Origin: an uncultured Caldilineaceae bacterium | Lineage (GTDB): Bacteria; Chloroflexota; Anaerolineae; Caldilineales; Caldilineaceae | Direction: 5' to 3' | Assembly: GCA_958295915.1 (NCBI GenBank) | Contig: OY282381.1 | Coordinates: 3,060,722-3,124,721 of the forward strand | Length of the DNA: 64,000 bases | Shown here: in pieces, positions 25,920 to 32,770 of the stretch | How positions within the stretch are numbered: position 1 is the stretch's first letter | Layout: each line of letters starts with the position of its first letter | Made by a program: the position numbers and the translations under genes | Notes under the pieces: model-generated | Database searches by the model: none | The model's input: the letters and a program-made list of their open reading frames with translations, nothing else | Told to the model about the DNA's origin: nothing

Positions 25920-27107
25920 CATATCTTTCTCAGCCGACTCGCGCCGGCTGTGCGGGGAATTCCCACCCGCGTTGTAGGGGATAGGCAGACCTACCCCTCG
26001 TTCCTTAATGTTTTTAGCGGCGTTGGTATCCCGATCTTCCGTATGACCACACCGCAAACATTCAAATATCCGATAAACTGCCGGCTTCTCTTTCCTTACT
26101 TCACCGCAGTGGGAACAGGTCTTGGACGTATTACGGGGGTCCACTTCAGAGAATTGTCTACCGGCCCATTCTGCCTTGTAGCGCAATTGTTGAAAGAGTA
26201 TGCCCCATGTCTGTTCCATCATACTGCGATTCAAGCCACGTTTCCGACTGCCACCACGTCGAGACATGTTCTTGATTGCCAACTTTTCTACCGCTATCTT
26301 CTGGTATTTTCGCACGATAGCAGTAGTCAACCGATGGCATTCATTACGATTGCGTACTGTATTCCTACGCCTCTCGCGGGCAAACGTAGCTACCGCCTTT
26401 CTCCGTCGATTGCTGCCTTTTTTCTTTGTGGAGATGGCGCGTTGCAAGCTTGTTTCTCTACTTCTGTCAATCAGGCGCCGGGATACTGTTTCCCCATCGC
26501 TGAAGGTCATGCGTTCGTTTACGCCCATATCTATGCCCACCGCAGTATCCACAGACCCAAGGATGTTCTGTTCCTCTTCATAGACAAGGTCAACTGTCAG
26601 AATGTGACCGTGCATACCGATTCGCAAGGCTTTCAGCCGGCTACTGTCTGGCATCCTACGATTGGGCCGTATCTTGATAACGGGTACTCCTTTTACCTTG
26701 ATACGATTGCCTTTCACCATGCCTGCTGTAACGCTTGCCAACTCAAGGCACTGATAGCGCTGATGTGGTTTGAAGCGTGGATAGCCCGGCTTTTCCCCAG
26801 CTTTCACCCTACGAAAGAAGGCCTTGAATGCCCTGTCTACTCTCACTAAGACTCCGCGAGAAACTGTTATCCCTATATCTCGCCAGAACTGTTGTTCCTT
26901 TCGCAGTTGGGTCAGTCCCTTCATCTGCCTGTACAAACTCATGCCCTTGCCATCGGCAAGATAGGTGTTCTTTCTCTGTTCAAGGGAACGATTGTATAGC
27001 CAGCAGCATGAGCGCAATACCTCACGGATACGAGCATAGCCAGCTCGCGAACAGTAGCCTCGTTCTTGGTAGGTTTTGTGGATTGTGGTACTCTGGAGAG
27101 TATCCAT
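25899..27107 (-). CDS. tnpB: TnpB RNA-guided nuclease (IS200/IS605-type accessory protein)
   Basis: 402 residues from the ATG at 27107; an open extension to 27215 contains the 5' hairpin repeat and is not conserved. It has an N-terminal helix-turn-helix/WED region, then the RuvC core with Asp193 (GIDMGV), Glu274 (VEKLAI) and the DRDTNAAKN motif (~358-366). The zinc ribbon is Cys331, Cys334, Cys350 and Cys353. All catalytic residues are present, so it is probably active as an omega-RNA-guided DNA nuclease. The guide scaffold is expected from the 3' end of the gene. There, hairpins at 25978-26000 and around 25935-25950 (minus strand GCCGGCGCGAGTCGGC) precede the element border at 25893, with the guide read from sequence to its left. 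Confidence 0.93.
   Translation of the reverse strand: MDTLQSTTIHKTYQERGYCSRAGYARIREVLRSCCWLYNRSLEQRKNTYLADGKGMSLYRQMKGLTQLRKEQQFWRDIGITVSRGVLVRVDRAFKAFFRRVKAGEKPGYPRFKPHQRYQCLELASVTAGMVKGNRIKVKGVPVIKIRPNRRMPDSSRLKALRIGMHGHILTVDLVYEEEQNILGSVDTAVGIDMGVNERMTFSDGETVSRRLIDRSRETSLQRAISTKKKGSNRRRKAVATFARERRRNTVRNRNECHRLTTAIVRKYQKIAVEKLAIKNMSRRGGSRKRGLNRSMMEQTWGILFQQLRYKAEWAGRQFSEVDPRNTSKTCSHCGEVRKEKPAVYRIFECLRCGHTEDRDTNAAKNIKERGVGLPIPYNAGGNSPHSRRESAEKDMLVQLSI
25978..26006 (-). repeat. 29-bp hairpin repeat, copy in the tnpB 3' end
   Basis: On the minus strand it reads AAGGAACGAGGGG followed by a small hairpin GGGGTAGG/CCTATCCCC. It encodes KERGVGLPI and probably forms part of the omega-RNA scaffold. 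It is 27 of 29 identical to 27171-27199. Confidence 0.8.
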
Positions 27108-27170
27108 AAGCTCTGATCTTGTGGATCGTAGCCCGTGGCGCTTCCAACACCGACGGGCTTTTCTCTTCTC

Positions 27171-27199
27171 GGGACAGGCAGACCTGCCCCTCGTTCCTT
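27171..27199 (-). repeat. 29-bp hairpin repeat, copy upstream of tnpB
   Basis: Direct copy of the 3' scaffold hairpin in the 5' untranslated part of the element, with compensating change (GGGGCAGG/CCTGTCCC). Pairing is kept. Confidence 0.8.
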
Positions 27200-27246
27200 G
27201 AAGTATCTCCATCATACCACATCCTCACACTCAACGCACGGGAATC

Positions 27247-27273
27247 CTTGTGCAGTCAAGTATATAATTCCCT
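27247..27273 (-). repeat. Right terminal inverted repeat of the TnpB element
   Basis: Inverted partner of 25893-25919 with two mismatches in 27. Confidence 0.88.
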
Positions 27274-27321
27274 AAAATAGCGAGTAGAATAAGGCCAGGA
27301 GGTGAAACATCAACTTCTACA

Positions 27322-27344
27322 GCGCCTCTTTCTAGCAGAGGCGC
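27322..27344 (+). repeat. Repeat B hairpin
   Basis: Perfect 8-bp arms GCGCCTCT/AGAGGCGC around TTCTAGC, just upstream of the coiled-coil gene. Confidence 0.85.
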
Positions 27345-27382
27345 AAGTCAACCTCCTCTTTGCCCCGTCAGGAGACTAAGCT

Positions 27383-27964
27383 ATGGCAACGACAGCGGCG
27401 TCCGCCTCCCTGGAAGAACGCATCGCACGGCTGGAAGCGGAACGCAACGTCCCGATGCCAACTGAACGCCTCGCCCGCATCGAAGGCGCATACGAACACC
27501 TGGCAACCAAAGCCGATCTGCAGGCCGTCAAGTCGGATCTGCAAGGGGATATGGCAACCAAAGCCGATCTGCAGGCCGTCAAGTTGGAGCTGCAAGGGGA
27601 TATGGCAACCAAAGCCGATCTGCAGGCCGTCAAGTCGGATCTGCAAGGGGATATGGCAACCAAAGCCGATCTGCAGGCCGTCAAGTTGGAGCTGCAAGGG
27701 GATATGGCAACCAAAGCCGATCTGCAGGCCGTCAAGTCGGATCTGCAAGGGGATATGGCAACCAAAGCCGATCTGCAGGCCGTCAAGTTGGAGCTGCAAG
27801 GGGATATGGCAACCAAAGCCGATCTGCAGTCCGTCAAATCGGAGCTGCAAGGGGATATAGCAGTCGTCAAGTCGGAACTGAGAATACTCAAGTGGCTGAT
27901 AGGCATCGGAGTAGCAGGCCTTCTGTTCCCGCTGCTCCGTGACCTCCTGGCGCAGTTGTCATAG
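27383..27964 (+). CDS. Coiled-coil repeat protein with C-terminal membrane anchor
   Basis: 193 residues. An N-terminal helix (SLEERIARLEAERN) is followed by seven 17-residue repeats of the form ATKADLQAVKSDLQGDM, alternating SDL and LEL in the first six. The spacing of hydrophobic Leu/Val residues indicates a long coiled coil. A hydrophobic C-terminal helix (IGIGVAGLLFPLLRDLL) should anchor it in the membrane. Tail-anchored coiled-coil proteins of this ATKADL type are widespread and of unknown function. AGGAG lies upstream of the ATG. Repeat number probably varies between strains. Confidence 0.82.
   Translation: MATTAASASLEERIARLEAERNVPMPTERLARIEGAYEHLATKADLQAVKSDLQGDMATKADLQAVKLELQGDMATKADLQAVKSDLQGDMATKADLQAVKLELQGDMATKADLQAVKSDLQGDMATKADLQAVKLELQGDMATKADLQSVKSELQGDIAVVKSELRILKWLIGIGVAGLLFPLLRDLLAQLS
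27503..27859 (+). repeat. Seven tandem 51-bp coding repeats (34-codon higher-order unit)
   Basis: Seven in-frame 51-bp units. Units 1, 3 and 5 are essentially identical, as are 2, 4 and 6, giving a 102-bp higher-order period without synonymous drift. Unit 7 has diverged. The pattern indicates recent unequal-crossover expansion. Confidence 0.93.
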
Positions 27965-28291
27965 CCAACACACCTCACAGATATCCCGATCCCGGCCCGA
28001 ACAAACCGCCCGAACGCCATCCCCAGGATGCCACGTATAATCCGATATTGAATTGGCGGGAACACCGAATTGGCGCGCAACAACCCTTGCAGAATAAACA
28101 AACCTGTCGCGCCCTAACAGTGGCGCGCAAAACCTGTCGCGCCCCACAGTGGCGCGTAAAACCCGTCGCGCCCTACAGTGGCGCGCAAAACAACTTTCGG
28201 GTATCATCATCCGCAACCCCTAAGACCAGTGGCCACTGCAGTTACTGGCTACTGAGCTACTGAAATCATCTATCCCGTCAGGAGACACCCG
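27965..28291. other. Intergenic region with repeat A cluster
   Basis: No gene is supported. It holds three repeat A cores (28108-28185), a partial copy near 28072, and a CAGTGGCCACTGCAG-type tract at 28224-28262, just before the RraA-like gene. Confidence 0.75.
28108..28185 (+). repeat. Repeat A cluster, three copies at 29-30 bp spacing
   Basis: Cores at 28108 (loop CTAACAGT), 28138 (CCACAGT) and 28167 (CTACAGT), separated by AAAACCTGT-like linkers that differ from those of the 20-kb array. Confidence 0.88.
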
Positions 28292-29023
28292 ATGACTGAA
28301 CGTTCCTACGCGCCGGTTGATGTGCCCCAGCGCATCCTGGACCGCTTCAAGAAGCTGCCGGTGGCGACGATATGGCACACGGTCCATAGATATGCCAGCG
28401 TGCCGCTTCCCTTTATGGAAAATGTGCGTCCCTGCACGCCGGGTCAGCCCTTGGCCGCCCGCGCTCGCACTCTGCGCTATCTGCCGCCCCGACCGGACTT
28501 GCAGGTAGAAGTGCAGATCGGCGAACATTCCCCAGAGTACAAGGCCATGGGGCGTTGCGGCCCCGGCGATGCGCTGGTGGCGGATGTGATGGGCGATGCC
28601 CGGCCCTGCATCTTCGGTGATGTAAAGGCCCTGCAACTGAAGATGAATAACGCCGATGGCATCGTCACCGACGGAGGCATTCGGGATCTGGACATTATGA
28701 TCCAAGAGGAGTATGGGCTGATCATCTATGCCCGCGATCGAACGCCCCACGGTGGCGCGCCCTACGCCATCCCCGCCGAGGAGAATGTGGACATTCAATG
28801 CGGCGGCGCGCTGGTGCGGCCCGGCGATGTGTTGGTCGGGGATGATGATGGCGTGGTGGTGGTGCCCTCCTGGTTTGCCGAAGAGTGTGTCGAACTGACG
28901 GAGGCGCACGAGGCCGCGGAGGCTCTGGTCAAGGAGCGCATCCTGGCGGAAGGGGTCGTGCCCGGCAAATATTATCCGCCAGGACCGGAGATACTCGAGG
29001 CCGTGCGGGCTGCGCGCAGGTAG
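28292..29023 (+). CDS. RraA-family protein (HMG aldolase-like)
   Basis: 243 residues with CAGGAG upstream of the ATG. The conserved core [11 protein letters not shown], the long helix, and [10 protein letters not shown] (Arg-Asp pair that holds the metal in HMG/CHA aldolases) are present, then [23 protein letters not shown]. The family contains 4-hydroxy-4-methyl-2-oxoglutarate aldolases, oxaloacetate decarboxylases and RNase E inhibitors. The catabolic neighbours (amidohydrolase, Rieske protein, hydantoinase) favour an aldolase or decarboxylase. It runs in the same direction as the amidohydrolase 148 bp downstream. Confidence 0.88.
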   Translation: MTERSYAPVDVPQRILDRFKKLPVATIWHTVHRYASVPLPFMENVRPCTPGQPLAARARTLRYLPPRPDLQVEVQIGEHSPEYKAMGRCGPGDALVADVMGDARPCIFGDVKALQLKMNNADGIVTDGGIRDLDIMIQEEYGLIIYARDRTPHGGAPYAIPAEENVDIQCGGALVRPGDVLVGDDDGVVVVPSWFAEECVELTEAHEAAEALVKERILAEGVVPGKYYPPGPEILEAVRAARR

Positions 29024-29171
29024 AGGCAACTTGACAGAGTTAAAATTTTCGTGTATGATCACGATGTGGGCCGCTCGCAGGTAGGGGCAAACCCTTGTGG
29101 GCGTCCGTAACCACGTAGCGGGCAATGCCAGCGCATGAGGCGGTATGCCTGAAGCATGAAAGGAGCGAACC

Positions 29172-30344
29172 GTGGCGACTTTGGTGATCGACCAACCGAC
29201 GACCGGGCAATCGGCAGGCGCTGACAACCATGTTGAGATCATAGCAGACCCGAGTGACGAGAAAACGGCCAGCGCCCGCCAGCGGATTATCGACTGCGAT
29301 GTGCATCACAGTCTACCCAACGTGGATGCGCTGTTCCCATACCTGCCGCGGCAGTTTGTGGAGCAGATTCAGGATTTCGGCTCCATGGAGCCGCATGTGG
29401 GCTATACAAATATGCCGGGCGGCGCCGTGCGCCAGGATCTGTGGGAGGGCACAGAGGGGGAACCCGACCCATCAACAGTTCCGCAAGTCTGTATCGAGAA
29501 GCATCTGGACTACTACGGCATCGACATAGCTATCCTGACCGGTGGGTTTGGGCCATACAACATGGCCGTGCATCCGACAGTGGACTACGCCGCGGCCTAC
29601 TGCCGCGCCTACAACGATTGGACGCTGGAGGAATGGGTGACGAAGGACGATCGCCTGCGGGCTTCAATTCACATCGCGCCGGCGGACCCCGAGCAGGCGG
29701 CAGCCGAGATCGACCGTCTGGGGGATCATCCCGGCGTGGCCCAGGCGCTGATGCCCGCCGGCAGTCTGCACCCCTTCGGCAACCGCATCTACCACCCGAT
29801 TTACGCCGCCTGCGAACGTCATGGCCTGCCCATGTCTGTGCATTTCGGCGGCGAGGGCGCCGGCTTTTCTGTGCCACCGACCGCAGCCGGCTACCCCACC
29901 TATTATCTGGAAATGCGCATGGCCCGCCCACAGATCGCAATGGCCCATACAAGCAGCCTGATCTGCGAGGGAGTCTTCGAAAAGTTCCCCAATTTCAAGT
30001 TCCTGTTCATCGAGCATGACGTCTTTTGGGTGCCAGGACTGATGTGGCATATGGACGCCGACTGGAAAAGCCTGCGCGACTACACGCCGTGGGTGAAGCG
30101 GCTGCCCAGTGAATACGTGCGCCAACACATCCGCTTCGGCTCCCAGCCCTTCCCCAACGCGCCCGACCGCCAGTCTCTGGAAACATTCCTGGACTGGCTC
30201 CACGCCGATGAGGTGATGGTTTTCGCCAGCGACTATCCCCATTGGGATTGGGACGAGCCCAGCTTGTTTCTGCGCTCTCTTGATGAGCCGTTCCGTGGAC
30301 GCGTGATGTACGACACCGCAGCCGAACTCTATGGAATCGAGTAG
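29172..30344 (+). CDS. Metal-dependent amidohydrolase, COG2159 type
   Basis: 390 residues starting with GTG behind AAAGGAG. It has a TIM-barrel hydrolase/decarboxylase fold with the N-terminal metal motif IIDCDVHHS (~residues 40-48), a mid-barrel SVHFGGEGAG, FLFIEHDVFW, and the C-terminal metal Asp in FASDYPHWDWDEP. Relatives include aminocarboxymuconate-semialdehyde and uracil-5-carboxylate type decarboxylases and other non-hydrolytic members. With the RraA-like and Rieske genes it suggests a degradation route for an aromatic or cyclic compound; the substrate is not deducible. Confidence 0.9.
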   Translation: MATLVIDQPTTGQSAGADNHVEIIADPSDEKTASARQRIIDCDVHHSLPNVDALFPYLPRQFVEQIQDFGSMEPHVGYTNMPGGAVRQDLWEGTEGEPDPSTVPQVCIEKHLDYYGIDIAILTGGFGPYNMAVHPTVDYAAAYCRAYNDWTLEEWVTKDDRLRASIHIAPADPEQAAAEIDRLGDHPGVAQALMPAGSLHPFGNRIYHPIYAACERHGLPMSVHFGGEGAGFSVPPTAAGYPTYYLEMRMARPQIAMAHTSSLICEGVFEKFPNFKFLFIEHDVFWVPGLMWHMDADWKSLRDYTPWVKRLPSEYVRQHIRFGSQPFPNAPDRQSLETFLDWLHADEVMVFASDYPHWDWDEPSLFLRSLDEPFRGRVMYDTAAELYGIE

Positions 30345-30500
30345 GGAAAGGGAAGAGGAGAGAAACAAACCAGTGGCCAGTTCAGTTTATAGGGCAGCCT
30401 TGTGCCTGCTCTGGGCAACCACCTCCCCTACGTTCACTGACCACTGAAAACTGAGGTTTTACCGGCGACCGGATACTGCTTTAGCGAGAATACCGAATTG

Positions 30501-30851
30501 ATGCCCAAACATATAATCGCGACTGCAGATGAAATCCCGCCCGGCGGCCGCAAAATTGTGAGCGTCAACGGGCAGGAGATCGGCGTCTTCAATCTCCGCG
30601 GGGCGTACTACGCCCTGCGCAACATCTGCCCCCACAGACTGGGACCGCTCTGCCGGGGCCGGCTGCGGCCGCTCGTGCTGCCCGACGGCGTGACCGGGAT
30701 GACATACACACGCGAGGGAGAGATCATCAAATGCCCCTGGCATGAGTGGGAGTTCGACATCAAAACCGGCCAGGCCCTCTACGACCCCCAACTACACGTG
30801 CGCACATACCGGGTGGAGGTGGAGAACGATAAGATCGTGCTCTACGCCTGA
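30501..30851 (+). CDS. Rieske [2Fe-2S] ferredoxin-like protein
   Basis: 116 residues from the ATG at 30501 (in-frame TTG at 30498). The two cluster motifs are CPH (Cys43, His45) and CPWH (Cys78, His81). The 32 residues between them exceed the usual ~16-18 because of a Gly/Leu-rich insertion with an additional Cys51. This small soluble Rieske type serves as an electron carrier for ring-hydroxylating or demethylating oxygenases. No oxygenase alpha subunit is found in the window. Confidence 0.88.
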   Translation: MPKHIIATADEIPPGGRKIVSVNGQEIGVFNLRGAYYALRNICPHRLGPLCRGRLRPLVLPDGVTGMTYTREGEIIKCPWHEWEFDIKTGQALYDPQLHVRTYRVEVENDKIVLYA

Positions 30852-30905
30852 GCTGCGTAGTAGGGGCGGCGCAAGACCCGCCCCTACACTAAAAACTTTC
30901 CCCAA

Positions 30906-31886
30906 CTAGAATTCACCCTCTCTCACCCTTGATCCCTTTAGCTTCTTGACGAATTTCGGCTGCACAGGATCGTTATCCGCCAGGATACCCTCTCCTTTCT
31001 TCAATTTCTTGGCCGCAACGCTGTCCAAGCCCGCCAATGTCCGCGCGCCGTCCAGCGCTTGCAGGTCACCGCCGTAGTAGTCAAACCACGGCAGCCCGGC
31101 GGCTGTGTACTCCTTTGCCGTAGGCGGTTCTCGCGGCGGCTCGACGCCAGACACCTCAAAAAACTGAACGCTGTTTAGAATATGCACGAAGCAACGTGAG
31201 CGGACCGACGTGTCCCACGCATCGAAGCCGTACTCATCCTCGTAGATCTCCTGGCGCATGAGACCGCCCGGCGCTAAGCCCATCTCGGGCTCCGCTGAGA
31301 GAGCATAGATCCTGAGTGCGTGTATTCCTGCGAACGCTTTCTCTTCTTCCCGCTTCCGGTATCGCGACGCCTTCATAGGGTAGACGACAATCTGAAGCCC
31401 GCCGTGTTGCGCCTCTCCCGTCAGTTGTTCCTCGGCCGAGTACCCTGCCCCGAGGGGCATGGCGACGAACTGCCGAATCAACCCTTTCATGACACAGAAG
31501 CCGTCCAGCCACGGCTGATCAGGAACCACCAGATAGTCCTGAGGCTGTCTGGAGAGTTCATGCTGCCAGTGCGCCCCTGTCAGGGCATTGATCTTTCCAG
31601 CAGCCACCTTAACGGCCATCGGATACCGACCAGTAAAATCGAGCCACATCGCTTCTGACTGATACATCGGCAGGAAGACGCCCCCGTGCGTATTCCAGGC
31701 TGCCGGCGTCCTGTCCGCATAGTCGTCCACATGGTTGAGGGGAAAACGGCCGAGGCCTGGCGGCAAGAAATAGCTCCGGTTATCGTCAGGTATACGCAAT
31801 GTGCGTTGGAATGCGATCCGGCATCTGGCATCCTCATGCACTTCCGGAAATCGGAAAACCAGTTGATCCTGCCTCAGTTCAATCAT
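30906..31886 (-). CDS. Conserved protein of unknown function, 326 residues
   Basis: I do not recognise a characterised family. The protein is soluble, without signal peptide. Notable blocks are RSYFLPPGLGRFPL (~36-49), GGVFLPMYQSEAMWLDF (~70-86), PDQPWLDGFCVMKGLIRQFVAMPLGAGYSAEEQLTG and GLQIVVYPMKA. The sequence is well folded in character and codon use matches its neighbours, so the gene is likely real. An XRE-type regulator gene lies 102 bp upstream on the same strand, separated by repeat B, and may control it. Confidence 0.72.
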   Translation of the reverse strand: MIELRQDQLVFRFPEVHEDARCRIAFQRTLRIPDDNRSYFLPPGLGRFPLNHVDDYADRTPAAWNTHGGVFLPMYQSEAMWLDFTGRYPMAVKVAAGKINALTGAHWQHELSRQPQDYLVVPDQPWLDGFCVMKGLIRQFVAMPLGAGYSAEEQLTGEAQHGGLQIVVYPMKASRYRKREEEKAFAGIHALRIYALSAEPEMGLAPGGLMRQEIYEDEYGFDAWDTSVRSRCFVHILNSVQFFEVSGVEPPREPPTAKEYTAAGLPWFDYYGGDLQALDGARTLAGLDSVAAKKLKKGEGILADNDPVQPKFVKKLKGSRVREGEF

Positions 31887-31905
31887 TGTTCTATCCTCCT
31901 GATGC

Positions 31906-31928
31906 GCGCCTCTTTCAAGCAGAGACGC
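31906..31928 (+). repeat. Repeat B copy between XRE regulator and unknown gene
   Basis: GCGCCTCT-TTCAAGC-AGAGACGC followed by ATTGCAAC; one arm mismatch. Confidence 0.8.
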
Positions 31929-31988
31929 ATTGCAACGGTTTTTCTGGTTTCAAACGCCTGGCAGGCGAGACGCCTGCCAGCCCGCTCC

Positions 31989-32339
31989 CTACCAATCTCC
32001 ATCTCGAATCTCCCGCACGATATGCAAAACCGCGTAGTCAGGCGCATCCTTCAGTTGTCGCAGCAAGTCCGCGAACAGTTGCGGTCGATGCAGGATGATA
32101 TGCTGAAGGTCGCTGGACACCTTGCCCGCCATGGCCAGCAACAGGTCGGGATCCTCGCCCAGCTCTTTCGCCAACCGGCTGATGGTGGCTTCCGAGGGGG
32201 GCGCCGCCTGATCGCGCTCGATTTTGCTCAAATAAGACGGTTCGACACCGATGCGCTGAGCAACCTGACGCACAGAGAAAGATCGGTCCTGGCTGCGCCT
32301 CTTCTCGCGGGCTGTACGGATGTATCTTCCAAATGTCAT
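31989..32339 (-). CDS. XRE-family transcriptional regulator
   Basis: 116 residues with an N-terminal Cro/CI-type helix-turn-helix. The recognition region is SVRQVAQRIGVEPSYLSKIERDQAAPPSEATISRLAKELG (given as positions ~22-61). The short C-terminal part (~75-116) has no known sensor domain. It may autoregulate and control the downstream unknown gene; no operator is evident. Confidence 0.88.
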   Translation of the reverse strand: MTFGRYIRTAREKRRSQDRSFSVRQVAQRIGVEPSYLSKIERDQAAPPSEATISRLAKELGEDPDLLLAMAGKVSSDLQHIILHRPQLFADLLRQLKDAPDYAVLHIVREIRDGDW

Positions 32340-32539
32340 ATGTACTACATACTACACGTTTTTACGCGCTTGTCAAAAACATCTTCACGGCTACGAAGAA
32401 AACGATCTATGCGCTCTTATGGATGGCGTAGAAAGCGCAAATGGCGGCGATTCAGACCGTTTTGCCTGCTCCTGGAAGCTGACAGAACTCGGCTATCCGG
32501 CGCTCCGCGTCTATCTCACTCCGTCGCTATACCATCCTC

Positions 32540-32569
32540 TTGACTATAGTAACGTACATTCGTTATAAT
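32540..32569 (+). promoter_or_regulatory. Sigma-70-type promoter
   Basis: TTGACT (32540-32545) and TATAAT (32564-32569) with an 18-nt spacer. This is a near-consensus housekeeping promoter in GC-rich surroundings. Transcription should start near 32576. Confidence 0.75.
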
Positions 32570-32576
32570 AATGCGT

Positions 32577-32745
32577 AGCGGGTCGCTGCAGCGGGCGGAT
32601 CTTCAACCGAGAGCCGGTCCGTCGCCCGCCCACTGACATACACCGCCGAGTTGCAACGAGTGATTGCGGCGACTGCGCTCTCAGCGGCTCGCGGCGGGTA
32701 GGGCGCGGCATACGGTGTCGGATCTCCCAACACCGCGCTTTTTTT
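32577..32745 (+). ncRNA. Candidate structured RNA (leader/attenuator or independent small RNA)
   Basis: About 170 nt lie between the promoter and the terminator, with no ORF of note. GC-rich complementary blocks include CGGGCG/CGCCCG (near 32597 and 32627) and several CCGCCG/CGGCG pairs at 32650-32700. The terminator stem completes the unit 25 bp before the next gene, so it could be a 5' leader with conditional termination. It could also be a free-standing RNA; the length is in the range of 6S RNA, but I could not match a known consensus. Confidence 0.5.
32713..32745 (+). terminator. Intrinsic terminator before the triplicated gene
   Basis: Stem CGGTGT (32713-32718) / ACACCG (32730-32735) followed by CGC and seven T residues ending at 32745. 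Confidence 0.72.
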
Positions 32746-32770
32746 GTCTGGATAGGGGGTGGCCGGCAAC

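Larger units (their letters stand above)
25893..27273 (-). mobile_element. TnpB-only insertion element bounded by 27-bp inverted repeats
   Basis: A 1.38-kb unit containing only tnpB and no tnpA transposase. Its ends are near-perfect 27-bp inverted repeats. An imperfect direct repeat lies just outside: AGCGAGTACAATA left at 25880 and AGCGAGTAGAATA right at 27279, 12 of 13 identical. A 29-bp hairpin-forming sequence (25978-26006) is repeated in direct orientation near the other end (27171-27199). IS200/IS605 elements normally have subterminal hairpins rather than long terminal inverted repeats or target duplications, so this element may be moved by a transposase acting in trans. It adjoins a broken methylase gene. 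Confidence 0.8.
32340..32770. other. Intergenic region with promoter, structured leader and terminator
   Basis: This region between the divergent XRE gene and the triplicated gene has no supported CDS. It contains a strong plus-strand promoter, about 170 bases of GC-rich hairpin-forming sequence and an intrinsic terminator, each listed separately. Confidence 0.7.

Noticed and set aside
25950..26849. 299-residue plus-strand frame
   Set aside because: It lies antisense to tnpB, which has all RuvC and zinc-ribbon residues.
27376..28101. 241-residue minus-strand frame and a 166-residue plus-strand frame over the coiled-coil repeats
   Set aside because: A 51-bp repeat (multiple of three) keeps several frames open; only the plus frame at 27383 has coiled-coil character and a ribosome-binding site.
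28741..28759. Repeat A insertion in the RraA-like gene
   Set aside because: The bases resemble repeat A (loop CCACGGT), but the encoded [10 protein letters not shown] fits the native family loop, so the similarity may be chance.
32577..32745. Named riboswitch, 6S RNA or SRP RNA
   Set aside because: No consensus core of these families could be matched by eye, so the RNA is left unnamed.
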